DNA of 64,000 nucleotides from Kribbella rubisoli (GTDB lineage: Bacteria > Actinomycetota > Actinomycetes > Propionibacteriales > Kribbellaceae): the NCBI RefSeq assembly GCF_004217145.1, contig NZ_SHKR01000014.1, positions 558,001 to 622,000 of the forward strand, in the 5' to 3' direction. The notes beneath the pieces were generated by a model. That model ran no database searches, was not told the DNA's origin, and saw only the letters and a list, made by a program, of their open reading frames with translations. How positions within the stretch are numbered: position 1 is the stretch's first letter; each line of letters starts with the position of its first letter. A program made the position numbers and the translations under genes. This document shows positions 9,068 through 17,087 of the stretch, piece by piece.

Positions 9068-10174
9068 TGTGGTCTGCCAGAGCGTGGTGCCGGCGATCAG
9101 GTAGAGCTTGTGATCCGGCATCAGTACGTCGTCGGTCACCTGGCCGGCCGGACCTTGTGAGTCCTGGACGGTCCAGTGACTGTCCTGGTAGGTGAGCACT
9201 TTTACCTTGTTGTCCTGGGCAACGATCTGGATGATCTTGCCGCCGTCGACGACCGGCGGCGGCAGTTTGTCCTTGTCGCCGACCGGGACGGATGGCACGC
9301 CTTGGAGACGCTTCGCCGTACCGGATGCGTCGAGCTGCCAGAGCGCGAGCTGACCGTCGACGTACCCGGAGATCACACAGTCCTTGGCGCAGGTCGCGGT
9401 GTTCACCTGGCTACGGTTGCCCGGCTCAGGCAGGACGATCCGGGACCAGCCCTGGTTGAGCTTGGTCGATCGCCAGACGGCTGCCTCCTGGGCGACCACG
9501 TTGGGCGCTAGGCGCACCTGCGAGCCGAAGAGGACGATGCTCTCGCCGAGCGTCGTACCGAAGCCGGGGCCGACCAGGAGGTTCGGAGTACTCTGCAGCG
9601 CCGTCTTCGTCGGATCCTGCCGGGTCCAGTTCTTGCCCTGGGGCAGCCAGACCATGGCGTCGTTCCCGGTCTCCACGCCGCCCCACGAGCCGAGCAGCGC
9701 GCGACCGCTCGGCGTGATGACTGCGCTGTAGAGGTCGCCCGCGGTCTGGCCGCCGAACGTGAAGAAGTCCTGTGGCTGTTCGATGAGTCCGGTTTGGGGT
9801 GTGCCGGACCAGACCGTCCAGCGGGTGTTGGAGTGCGCGCCGCCGGCCGCGCCGCCGAGCGCGAGGAGCTGCTTCCCGTCGTACGCGATCGAGTACCAGA
9901 TGGCTTCGGCCGCGTACGGGCTGGCCGGGTTGGGTTTGACGGTGATCGGCGTGCGCTTGCCGGTGCTGTCCTGGAGCAGGAGCTCCGGGACGACCTTGGC
10001 GCCGCGATGACGCAGGCCGATCAGCAGTTGGTCGTCGTGGGCGGTGAGCGTGACAGGCTCTGCCGGGGTGTCGACCTTCGTCCACGCGACCGGGCTCGGC
10101 GCGGGCGGTTTGTCGTCACTGCAGGCGGTGAGGGTCGCGAGTACGAGGATCGCGACTGCAGCGAGGCGGCGCAT
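9059..10174 (-). CDS. Secreted lipoprotein, probable beta-propeller
   Basis: 371 aa from the ATG at 10174. The signal peptide MRRLAAVAILVLATLTAC ends in a lipobox (LTAC), so the protein should be lipid-anchored outside the membrane. The mature part has repeated Gly/Trp/Asp-rich beta segments (WTKVDTPAEPVTLTAHDDQ, AIWYSIAYDGKQLLALGG, MVWLPQGKNWTR, AVWRSTKL) that suggest a propeller; no enzyme motif. Its ATG overlaps the stop of the exonuclease III gene (TGATG), so it is co-translated with that gene although the functions look unrelated. Confidence 0.7.
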   Translation of the reverse strand: MRRLAAVAILVLATLTACSDDKPPAPSPVAWTKVDTPAEPVTLTAHDDQLLIGLRHRGAKVVPELLLQDSTGKRTPITVKPNPASPYAAEAIWYSIAYDGKQLLALGGAAGGAHSNTRWTVWSGTPQTGLIEQPQDFFTFGGQTAGDLYSAVITPSGRALLGSWGGVETGNDAMVWLPQGKNWTRQDPTKTALQSTPNLLVGPGFGTTLGESIVLFGSQVRLAPNVVAQEAAVWRSTKLNQGWSRIVLPEPGNRSQVNTATCAKDCVISGYVDGQLALWQLDASGTAKRLQGVPSVPVGDKDKLPPPVVDGGKIIQIVAQDNKVKVLTYQDSHWTVQDSQGPAGQVTDDVLMPDHKLYLIAGTTLWQTTLS

Positions 10175-11043
10175 CAGCGGCTCTGGGGAAGCTTGGTCGT
10201 CTTCTTCCGGCCGGTCCGCGGCGCGGACGGCGGTGGCACGACCGGACCGATATCGCCGTCCGGCGCGGTGTCGAGATCGATGATCACCGGGGCATGGTCG
10301 CTCGGCCCGGTGCCCTTGCGAGCCTTGCGATCGATCCACGCGGCCTTGACCCGCTCCGCCACCGGATCGGTCGCGAGCATCAGGTCGATCCGCATGCCGA
10401 GATCCTGATGGAACATGCCGGCGCGGTAGTCCCAGTAGCTGAAGATGCGGTCGCTCGGCCAGCGGTCGCGGACGACGTCGTGCAGGTCCTTCGCGGCCAT
10501 CAGCTCCGCCAGCGCCTGCCGCTCGGGTGGAGTCACATGCGTCTGACCGACGTACGCCGCCGGGTCGAAAACGTCGGCGTCGGTCGGCGCGATGTTCATG
10601 TCACCGCAGACGATCTGGTCGGCCGGACCGTTCGCGATGACCTCGGTCAGGGCAGCGAGCCAGGCCAGCTTGTAGTGGTAGTGATCGGAGTCCGGGACGC
10701 GCCCGTTCGGCACGTACAGCGAGTGGATCCGGATGCCGCCACAGGTTGCGGCAACGGCCCGCGCCTCAGGATTCGGGAAGCCGGGCGCGCCGGCGACACC
10801 CGTGACGACGTCCTCGAGCCCCACCTTCGACAGGAGCGCGACGCCGTTCCACTGCGGTTCGCCGTACAGACCGATCTGGTAACCGCGATCGGTCAGCTCG
10901 GCGCCGAGCAGGGCGTTGAAGGCGTCGTCCGCGAGCTTGGTCTCCTGCAGGCACACGACGTCCGGCTGCCGCTCGTCGAGCCAGTCGAGCAACCGCGGCA
11001 TCCGCTGCTTGACCGAGTTCACATTCCACGTCGCCACTCGCAT
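10174..11043 (-). CDS. xth: Exodeoxyribonuclease III
   Basis: 289 aa. It is a full EEP-fold AP endonuclease / 3'-5' exonuclease: MRVATWNVNSVKQR at the N-terminus, LQETKL (metal Glu, about 33-38), YVPNGR, CGDMNIAP (catalytic Asp-Asn) and GPSDHAPV (catalytic Asp-His) near the C-terminus. It repairs abasic sites and blocked 3' ends in the cytoplasm. The C-terminal tail of about 30 residues is basic. Next to a uracil-glycosylase-like gene, which would supply abasic sites, so the pair makes functional sense. Confidence 0.92.
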   Translation of the reverse strand: MRVATWNVNSVKQRMPRLLDWLDERQPDVVCLQETKLADDAFNALLGAELTDRGYQIGLYGEPQWNGVALLSKVGLEDVVTGVAGAPGFPNPEARAVAATCGGIRIHSLYVPNGRVPDSDHYHYKLAWLAALTEVIANGPADQIVCGDMNIAPTDADVFDPAAYVGQTHVTPPERQALAELMAAKDLHDVVRDRWPSDRIFSYWDYRAGMFHQDLGMRIDLMLATDPVAERVKAAWIDRKARKGTGPSDHAPVIIDLDTAPDGDIGPVVPPPSAPRTGRKKTTKLPQSR

Positions 11044-11075
11044 CCGACCAAGGTAGCGGCAGCAGGGGACAACTT

Positions 11076-11858
11076 TCAGTCCAGTTTGGGTGCGCGCCAG
11101 ACAAGCGTGTTCAGAACGTCGGTGTCCGGGCGTTCGACACTGTTGTTATGACGTGGTTTGTCGTGCCGTCCCCAGGCGTCGTTGCCGAGCCACGGCGGCA
11201 CACCGAAGGGCAGGTCGCGCGGCGGAACGGCCGCGTAGTCGGTCTCCAGGAACTTCGGGCCGTAGTTGGCGCCGGTGTTGTCGCCATCGGGGTCCGGCGT
11301 CACGATCGTGCGCAGTTCGGTGATCGCCGCGCGCCAGCCGTCGACAAGTGCCTTCGCGTTGCGACTGGACGGGTGCGGCACCTCGAAGACCGGTACGTCG
11401 GGTTTGTCGGTCCACAGGTGTACGGCCGACCTGGCCTGGACGCCGAACGCCACGATCGCCTGCAACTGCGGGCCGGTGATCAACTGGAGCAGAGTGTTGC
11501 GCCAGGTCAGCTGATCGGGTCTGGAGAGCAACGGCGCGGCCTGCTGCGCGCGGGACGGTATCAGCGCGTAGGAGTATGCGTTGACGAGTGTGTAGCTGAC
11601 GGTCAGGCCGAGCTTCGTCAGGAAGCCCTGCACGCGCTGCCCGGCGTCACCCACGAGCGTGCGGCCGGCGATCCGTTCCGTCGGTCCGGGATCGGACGCG
11701 ACGGCGAGCAACCGGCCCGAGCCGTCGAGCCGGCCGCGGTAGAACACCGGGCCCCAGTCGTACCAGAACAACTCCTGGACGTCGGCATAACTCGGGACGT
11801 TCGCGAAGTGCTGCGCCACCGTGTCCGGCGGGCCGGGATCGAAATCGAGCATCGCCAT
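11076..11858 (-). CDS. Uracil-DNA glycosylase superfamily protein
   Basis: 260 aa from the ATG at 11858, which follows a GGGGG run; the longer upstream frame covers the neighbour's promoter. Motif A of the glycosylase fold can be read as SDPGPTE (about 55) and the C-terminal loop as VPHPSSRN (about 180), with VNAYSYALIPSR in between resembling the family 4/5 core. The exact subfamily is unclear and the catalytic Asp or Asn of classical enzymes is not certain. Predicted to act in base excision repair with the adjacent exonuclease III. Confidence 0.6.
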   Translation of the reverse strand: MAMLDFDPGPPDTVAQHFANVPSYADVQELFWYDWGPVFYRGRLDGSGRLLAVASDPGPTERIAGRTLVGDAGQRVQGFLTKLGLTVSYTLVNAYSYALIPSRAQQAAPLLSRPDQLTWRNTLLQLITGPQLQAIVAFGVQARSAVHLWTDKPDVPVFEVPHPSSRNAKALVDGWRAAITELRTIVTPDPDGDNTGANYGPKFLETDYAAVPPRDLPFGVPPWLGNDAWGRHDKPRHNNSVERPDTDVLNTLVWRAPKLD

Positions 11859-11948
11859 ACTTCTGCCCCCCAAATCTCCCCTGAGACGATCCGTGACCTT
11901 ACGCTCAAGATCAGGGGCGGCAGGGGGAATTCTACGGGAGGGCAAGCC

Positions 11949-13487
11949 ATGTTTGTACTGCGTGGAACCGTGGTGACAATGCGACCGGACGGACAGATTC
12001 TTCCCGGTGGCGCGGTGTATGTCGGCGATGACGGACTGATTGCGGCGGTCACTCCCATCGACGCGATACCGGCCGGTTTCGAGAACGCAGTACAACTCGC
12101 CGCCGGCGGGCTGATCTATCCCGGGCTGATCGATCTACACAATCACTTGATGTACAACAGCCTGCCGTTGTGGACCGAGCCGGCGCGGAAGAAGCCGTGG
12201 ACCTCGCACAACCAGTGGGGCGGCGCGCCGACGTACAGCGCCCAGATCAGCCAGCCGGCCCGATTGCTCGGCGCGGCCGCGGGGCGAGCCCTGCTCAGGT
12301 ACGTCGAGACGCGGGCGATCATCGGCGGTACGACGTCGATCCAGGGCAACCCGCGCGGCGCCGTGCCGCCGGACAACGACCTGATCCGGAACATCGACTC
12401 GGAGAAACTCGGCACCCACGACGATTTCATCCGGGTCAGCACACTTGTTGCCGACAGCAAGGAAGCACTGGCGCCGTACGCCGCGGCGGTCGCAGCCGGG
12501 CGTGGATTCATCGCGCATTCGGCGGAGGGGTCGGATCCGAAACTGCGGTCCGAGTTCCAGTTGCTGGAAGCCGTCGACGTCGTGAAACCACAACTCGTGG
12601 CGATTCACGGCGGCGCATTGAACGCCGATGATTTCGCCGCGATGCGGGCCGGGAATTCCACGCTGGTGTGGTCGCCGTTCTCGAACCTGTGGTTGTACGG
12701 GGCAACGGCGGATGTGAGAACCGCGCACGCCGCCGGGGTGCGGTTGTGCCTCGGATCGGACTGGGGTCCGTCGGGGACGCGGAATGTGTTGTGGGAGTTG
12801 AAGGTCGCTGACCTGTGGAACAAGACCCAGTCGGTCTTCACGGACGAGGAACTTGTCCGGATGCTGACCTCGAACCCCGGCGACGCGCTGTCCGGGGTGT
12901 GGCCGCGGCCGCTGGGTCGACTGGAACGCGGCGCGCTGGCTGACTTGATCGTCGTCCGCCGCTCGGACCCCGATTTCTACCGCTCGCTGATCGTCGCTCG
13001 CGAAGCAGACATCCGCCTGGTCGTCGTGGGCGGGCGGGCTCGGTACGGCGTACCGTCGCTGATGAATCCGCTGGCTCCTGCCGCCACCCGGATCAAGACG
13101 GGCAAACTCTCACGCTTCATCGACTACGGCGATTCGTCGGTCACCTTCTCCACGGTCCTCGCCGACCTCGAGAAGGTTCGCCAGGACCCGGCCGGCGCCG
13201 CCGCCCGGGCCGCGACCACCTTCGCCGCCCTCGCGGCCGACGCTCCTGAGGCCTTCTCCCCCAACGCAACCGCTGCCCTGCCCGCTGACACCTTCGTTCT
13301 CCTGCCCGATATGCCCGCCCCTGAGCTCGAGGATCAATTCCGTCGGCGCGGTCCGGCCGGCGCCACACCTGCGGCGGTCGTCGTCCCTCCGCCCGAACCG
13401 CTGGTCACCGGAGCGGCCTGGTTCGACGCGGTCGATGCCAACCCGTTCCACCAGGGCCTCCTCAGCGGGCTTCGCGCGTACGCCTGA
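11949..13487 (+). CDS. Amidohydrolase family protein
   Basis: 512 aa from the ATG at 11949 (GGGAGGG site). It is a metal-dependent hydrolase of the urease/dihydroorotase superfamily: a small beta-sandwich at the N-terminus, metal motif DLHNHL (about 60), AHSAEG (about 182), VAIHGG (about 217) and LGSDWGPSG (about 274) with the metal Asp. It resembles cytosine-deaminase/TRZ-ATZ-type members with an extra C-terminal segment of about 130 residues. The substrate cannot be assigned. It is divergent from the glycosylase-like gene. Confidence 0.78.
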   Translation: MFVLRGTVVTMRPDGQILPGGAVYVGDDGLIAAVTPIDAIPAGFENAVQLAAGGLIYPGLIDLHNHLMYNSLPLWTEPARKKPWTSHNQWGGAPTYSAQISQPARLLGAAAGRALLRYVETRAIIGGTTSIQGNPRGAVPPDNDLIRNIDSEKLGTHDDFIRVSTLVADSKEALAPYAAAVAAGRGFIAHSAEGSDPKLRSEFQLLEAVDVVKPQLVAIHGGALNADDFAAMRAGNSTLVWSPFSNLWLYGATADVRTAHAAGVRLCLGSDWGPSGTRNVLWELKVADLWNKTQSVFTDEELVRMLTSNPGDALSGVWPRPLGRLERGALADLIVVRRSDPDFYRSLIVAREADIRLVVVGGRARYGVPSLMNPLAPAATRIKTGKLSRFIDYGDSSVTFSTVLADLEKVRQDPAGAAARAATTFAALAADAPEAFSPNATAALPADTFVLLPDMPAPELEDQFRRRGPAGATPAAVVVPPPEPLVTGAAWFDAVDANPFHQGLLSGLRAYA

Positions 13488-13497
13488 GATATATCAC

Positions 13498-13526
13498 TTG
13501 AACTCTATATATGCCTTCTGTAATAT
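13498..13526 (+). promoter_or_regulatory. Sigma-70 type promoter of the ArsR gene (leaderless transcript)
   Basis: TTGAAC at 13498-13503 and TAATAT at 13521-13526 are separated by exactly 17 bp. The expected start of transcription (about 13533) falls on the ATG at 13535, and there is no ribosome site before that codon. AT-rich inverted halves (ATATAT on either side of the -35) may be the ArsR operator. Confidence 0.6.
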
Positions 13527-13534
13527 TTCTCGGC

Positions 13535-13864
13535 ATGGACGTGTTCGAGGCGATCGCGGAGCCGAGCCGCCGGGAAGTGCTCGATCTGCTGGCGGAGCGC
13601 GAGCGACCCGCCGGTGAGCTGGTCGAGCATCTGCACCGGCTGACCCAGCCGGCCGTCTCCCGGCATCTGCGGATCCTGCGCGAGGTCGGGCTGGTCGACG
13701 TACGGCCGGAGGGTCAGAAGCGCATCTATGCGCTGCGCGCCGACCGGCTGATGGAGATCGAGAACTGGATCAGCCGGTACCGCAAGTACTGGCCGCGGCA
13801 CCTCGACGCCCTCGAGCAGCATCTGGCCGACAACCCCGAGGAGCCCCCGCATGACCGCACCTGA
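13535..13864 (+). CDS. ArsR-family winged-helix repressor
   Basis: 109 aa from ATG 13535; an in-frame ATG at 13511 lies inside the promoter and is less likely. MDVFEAIAEPSRREVLDLL and the recognition helix LTQPAVSRHLRILREVGLV are typical of the ArsR subgroup that pairs with SRPBCC proteins. No metal-binding cysteines, so it is not a metal sensor of the classical kind. It overlaps the downstream SRPBCC gene by 14 nt and probably represses its own operon. Confidence 0.85.
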   Translation: MDVFEAIAEPSRREVLDLLAERERPAGELVEHLHRLTQPAVSRHLRILREVGLVDVRPEGQKRIYALRADRLMEIENWISRYRKYWPRHLDALEQHLADNPEEPPHDRT

Positions 13865-14357
13865 CCGCCTGGGCGAGCTCGCCATCGACGGCGACCGCAC
13901 CACGATGACCTTCCGCCGCCACCTCCCCTACCCGATCGAGCGCGTGTGGGCGGCGCTCACCGATCCGCTCGAACGCCAGGCCTGGTTCGGCGAGACCGTG
14001 ATCGACGGGCGCACCGGCGGCACCATCGAGATGATCCCGACCGATCCCCCGGCGGCGCCGGACGCGAAGCGGCTGACCGGCCGGATCCTGGTCTGGGAGC
14101 CGCCATACGTGCTCGAGCACGAATGGCATCAGCGCATCGTCGAGGACAGCGTCGTTCGCTATGAGCTGCGCCCTTCTGGCGACGGGACATTGCTGACCTT
14201 CACGCACACCGGCCTGTCCGAGCAGAACGCCCGCGGCTTCATCCCGGGCACGCACGCCTTCTTCGACCGGCTCGAGGCCTGGCTCGACGACGCCGAGCTC
14301 CCCTCCTGGTCCGATCGGTACGCCGAGGTCGCGCCGTCCTACCCAGCCTGGAACTGA
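13851..14357 (+). CDS. SRPBCC (AHSA1-like) family protein
   Basis: 168 aa. The Bet v1/START fold is visible: FRRHLPYPIERVWAALTDP, LERQAWFGE, GGTIEMIP, GRILVWEPPYVLEHEW and TLLTFTHTGLS, ending with the long C-terminal helix. Such proteins bind small hydrophobic ligands, or act as effectors in ArsR-SRPBCC pairs of actinobacteria. The start overlaps the repressor by 14 nt, so the two are coupled. Confidence 0.85.
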   Translation: MTAPDRLGELAIDGDRTTMTFRRHLPYPIERVWAALTDPLERQAWFGETVIDGRTGGTIEMIPTDPPAAPDAKRLTGRILVWEPPYVLEHEWHQRIVEDSVVRYELRPSGDGTLLTFTHTGLSEQNARGFIPGTHAFFDRLEAWLDDAELPSWSDRYAEVAPSYPAWN

Positions 14358-14455
14358 CTTTTCGTAGTTATCCACATACTTGAAGTCACCGCGTTCTGGC
14401 CGGCCGAATCGCGGCACTCTCTTGGGTAAGGAGATTCGGCGGCGAGAGGGACGGG

Positions 14456-15340
14456 ATGGCAGATCTGGACTGTGATCCGGCGGACGTGACCGCGCTGGTG
14501 GCGTACCTGCGCGACATCGGGCAGCACGAACTACTGACCTTGGAGGAGGTGAGCGAGCACTCGCACTGGATCGAGGCCGGACTGCTGGCGGCGGAGCAGC
14601 TGAACGGCGATCCGGGGCGGCCTGACTCGGGCGAGCTCGTGCAGGTGGTCGCGCTCGGGCGGCTCTCGTGGCACCGGATGATCGAGGGCAACCTGCGGTT
14701 GGTTGTCTCGCTGGCCCGGAGGTACGCCGGGAAGGGCATCTCGCTGCTCGATCTGATCCAGGAGGGCAACATCGGGCTGATGCGAGCGGTCGAGCGGTTC
14801 GATCATCGGCTCGGGCACCGGTTCTCGACGTACGCGATCTGGTGGATCCGCCAGTCGATCGGACGCGCGATCTCGGACCGCTCGCGGCTGGTCCGGATGC
14901 CGGCCCAGGCGTATGCCGACGCGTCCCGGGTGGCGACGAGCCGCAACGACCTGACGCAGCAACTGGGCCGCGAGCCGACCAATCCCGAGCTGGCCCACGC
15001 GGCCGGCCTCACCGTCGCGCGGGTCGAGCGCGCCCAGGCGTGGCGGATCCAACCCGAGAGCCTGGACCTCGACGAGTCCGATTCGGTGATCGACGACGAT
15101 CCGATCGTTCTGCGTGCCGCCCTCCGCCGTGACCTCGCTCACCACCTCCAATTCCTCGATGACCTGCACCAGTCCGTCCTGCTGCATCGCTACGGCTTGC
15201 AGGGCCGGATCCCTTGTACTCCTGAAGAAACCGCCACCCGCCTCGACCTGACCACCGAACGAGTTCGCACCTTGGAACGCGAAGCCCTCCGCCACCTGCG
15301 CCGCCGAGCCCTCCCTCAGCTCCGCGACTACGTCGCCTGA
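14456..15340 (+). CDS. RNA polymerase sigma-70 factor, group 2-like
   Basis: 294 aa. Regions can be followed in order: 1.2-like N-terminus (VTALVAYLRDIGQHELLTLEE), 2.1-2.4 (EGNLRLVVSLARRYAGKGIS, LLDLIQEGNIGLMRAVERFD, YAIWWIRQSIGRAI), region 3 (LTQQLGREPTNPELAHAAGL) and region 4 (CTPEETATRLDLTTERVRTL). Region 1.1 of the primary factor is absent and region 4 is shorter and less conserved than in SigA. It is therefore an alternative factor of the HrdD/SigB kind; its regulon is unknown. Confidence 0.85.
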   Translation: MADLDCDPADVTALVAYLRDIGQHELLTLEEVSEHSHWIEAGLLAAEQLNGDPGRPDSGELVQVVALGRLSWHRMIEGNLRLVVSLARRYAGKGISLLDLIQEGNIGLMRAVERFDHRLGHRFSTYAIWWIRQSIGRAISDRSRLVRMPAQAYADASRVATSRNDLTQQLGREPTNPELAHAAGLTVARVERAQAWRIQPESLDLDESDSVIDDDPIVLRAALRRDLAHHLQFLDDLHQSVLLHRYGLQGRIPCTPEETATRLDLTTERVRTLEREALRHLRRRALPQLRDYVA

Positions 15341-15382
15341 CCCTCGATCCACCGACTTTGCTCAGACTGGGATGATGAACAT

Positions 15383-15922
15383 GTGAGACTTCTCCGCACT
15401 GCCTGGCCGCGTGAGCTGGCTGACGCCGTCTCGGCGGCCGCCCGCGAAGCGACCGGGAGCAAGGAAGACATCCTGGCCGCCGTGCAGCTGACCAACGGCC
15501 GCTGGGCCGCCGGCACGCGGACAGCCGTCTACCTGCCGTCGGACTCCACGGACGCCGATCACCGGGTCGGCTGGGAGCAGATCGAGCGCGCCAACTGGGA
15601 CTCCGAAGCATCGGTGCTGCACATCTACGAGACGACCGATTTCGGTACGCCGCTGCGCGCGACCGAGCTCAAGGTCGAGGACCCCGGACGCTTCGGCCAG
15701 CTCCTGCGTGAACGTGTCGACGCGAGCATCATCGTCCAGCGCCACGTTCCGCTGGCCGGCAAACGCGGCGTACGCATCGTCGGCCGCCGGAATCCGGCTG
15801 TCACCGATACCCCGGTCACCTGGAACTTCGTTCTGGACAAGGGATTGGAGCCCGACCAGCCGGGGGTAGTGGACGCCGCGGAGGCCGCGCTCCGGCAGGT
15901 CCGCGACGAGTTCGGAATCTGA
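15383..15922 (+). CDS. Conserved hypothetical protein
   Basis: 179 aa from a GTG. No signal peptide or membrane segment. An N-terminal WPRELADAVSAAARE helix is followed by beta-rich sequence (VYLPSDS, VLHIYETTDFGTPLRATEL) and a C-terminal half with VDASIIVQRHVPLAGKRGVRI. Its composition is that of a cytoplasmic actinobacterial core protein, and it lies directly before tRNA-Asn. I do not recognise a function. Confidence 0.65.
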   Translation: MRLLRTAWPRELADAVSAAAREATGSKEDILAAVQLTNGRWAAGTRTAVYLPSDSTDADHRVGWEQIERANWDSEASVLHIYETTDFGTPLRATELKVEDPGRFGQLLRERVDASIIVQRHVPLAGKRGVRIVGRRNPAVTDTPVTWNFVLDKGLEPDQPGVVDAAEAALRQVRDEFGI

Positions 15923-16015
15923 CCCCGCAGGGAGCCGAATCCCGTTTTTGTAGTTCGCTTCCCGCCTGCTAACCTACTCAGGTCCTCAGGGTTTCGGGGT
16001 CACGCACTACCACGA

Positions 16016-16088
16016 TCCCGCGTAGCTCAATTGGCAGAGCAGCCGGCTGTTAACCGGCAGGTTACTGGTTCGAGTCCAGTCGCGGGAG
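16016..16088 (+). tRNA. tRNA-Asn(GTT)
   Basis: 73 nt with all arms: acceptor TCCCGCG/CGCGGGA, D-arm GCTCAATTGGCAGAGC, anticodon loop CTGTTAA (GTT = Asn), T-arm with TTCGAGT, discriminator G. The 3' part is the attachment site of the element that follows; the copy here is complete and functional. CCA is not encoded beyond CA. Confidence 0.97.
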
Positions 16089-16092
16089 CAAC
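16069..16092 (+). repeat. attL core, 24 bp, inside tRNA-Asn
   Basis: The 24 bp beginning TTCGAGTCCAGTCG, from the T-arm to 4 nt past the tRNA, are repeated exactly at 26034-26057. The match ends sharply at both sides. Confidence 0.93.
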
Positions 16093-16108
16093 GTTTACGC
16101 AGGTCACG

Positions 16109-16131
16109 GGCCACTTCCACCGGGAGTGGCC
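16109..16131 (+). terminator. Hairpin behind tRNA-Asn, element side
   Basis: Stem GGCCACT/AGTGGCC with a 9-nt loop followed by TTCTTC. It lies inside the element, so the element supplies a new terminator for the tRNA it interrupts; the original one sits at 26063-26097. Confidence 0.5.
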
Positions 16132-16136
16132 TTCTT

Positions 16137-16244
16137 CGTGCCACCGGCGTGCCACTAGGTGCCTGTCCGCCGGCTGGACACGGGTCGTCTCGCCCACCAC
16201 GCCTCATCAAGGCTCACCAGGTAGCACCAGGTCACATCAGGTAC
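16137..16244. promoter_or_regulatory. Putative integrase/excisionase arm sites at attL
   Basis: CGTGCCAC occurs twice, 11 bp apart, ending in CACTAG (16137-16158); the same pair occurs near attR at 25893-25913. At 16215-16244 three direct 10-bp units with core CA(C/T)CAGGT follow one another on the same helix face. Such repeats are the usual form of arm-type binding sites. The rest of 16093-16379 holds no gene that I can support. Confidence 0.5.
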
Positions 16245-16379
16245 CGCCCACAAGTCGCACGTTGCGCCGTGCCGGCTCGCGGGCGCATGCTCGATGAGTA
16301 CCCACCTACAAGGCGGGACCGGCCGGAGCAGGCACTCCAGACCGGTCCCTAGATCGGCACCTGACTGGAGGCCCCGACC

Positions 16380-16553
16380 ATGACTGGATCTTACGATTAC
16401 GAGAACGCCACCGAGGCGGAACGCGCCGCGTACGATCGCGGCACGGAGGACGCGCTCAACCCGGCTGGCATGGATCTGTCGGACGTGTTGTTGCTGCTCG
16501 CCGTCTGCCAGGATGCACTGGCCCGCAACCTGCGCGAGCTCCGGCACAGCTAG
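16380..16553 (+). CDS. Small acidic protein of the element
   Basis: 57 aa from ATG 16380 with GGAG about 12 nt upstream. The sequence is acidic at the N-terminus (YENATEAERAAYDRGTEDAL) and ends in a helix with a Leu/Val stretch (LSDVLLLLAVCQDALARNL). No family recognised. It is the only plus-strand gene of the element and faces the structural operon across a strong bidirectional terminator. Confidence 0.6.
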   Translation: MTGSYDYENATEAERAAYDRGTEDALNPAGMDLSDVLLLLAVCQDALARNLRELRHS

Positions 16554-16560
16554 ACGTACA

Positions 16561-16600
16561 GCGACGGTCCGAGGATTCCCTAGTATCCTCGGACCGTCGC
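16561..16600. terminator. Bidirectional terminator
   Basis: A perfect 16-bp stem (GCGACGGTCCGAGGAT and its complement) with an 8-nt loop, between the convergent 57-aa gene and the end of the structural operon. It is followed by TTGTT on the plus side. Confidence 0.85.
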
Positions 16601-16640
16601 TTGTTCCCCGGCGTGGCAACGGCAGTAAGCACGCGGGAGT

Positions 16641-17087
16641 CTACTTTCCGACGATGCGCCTCGCGGTGCGATTCATGGCCCGTTCGAGCTCTCGACGTAC
16701 TGCCGGTGCACTCTTCTGCAGCGGGCGGTCGAACCATCCCCGAGCCTTCGCGATCGCCTCGAACCGCCACGGCCGGTGCCCGTAGGTGGGATGGTTCACG
16801 AAGCCTTTGTTGAGCAAGGCAAGCTGACTGATGCCTCGGGCAATGATCCGGACCCGCAGCGGCGTGATCTTCGCGACCTCGATGTGCGAGCTCGCGACCA
16901 CCTCGGCCAGTCCGCCGCGCTTCGGCAGATGCTCTAGTGCGGACTCGCGCACGTCCAGGTCCAGGTGCTTCGTGGCCTTATCCAAACCGGTGGCGAGCTC
17001 GCGCTGTAGACCGCCGTTGGCCATAGCACGGAGCCGCGCAGCGAGCAGTTTCACCTCGCCGTTGTCGGAGATCCTGATATCCGTCAT
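16641..17087 (-). CDS. HK97 gp10-like phage protein
   Basis: 148 aa from the ATG at 17087, which overlaps the tape-measure stop (ATGA). The layout LLAARLRAMANGGLQRELATGL..., a basic middle with VRIIARG, a HPTYGHRPWRF block and a C-terminal helix ending in ARRIVGK fits the HK97 gp10 family of tail-completion/head-tail joining proteins. In tailed phages this gene normally lies before the tail tube; here it is the last gene of the operon. Confidence 0.65.
   Translation of the reverse strand: MTDIRISDNGEVKLLAARLRAMANGGLQRELATGLDKATKHLDLDVRESALEHLPKRGGLAEVVASSHIEVAKITPLRVRIIARGISQLALLNKGFVNHPTYGHRPWRFEAIAKARGWFDRPLQKSAPAVRRELERAMNRTARRIVGK

Noticed and set aside
11148..11948. N-terminal extension of the amidohydrolase frame
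   Set aside because: Runs antisense through the glycosylase-like gene; the ATG at 11949 has a strong ribosome site.
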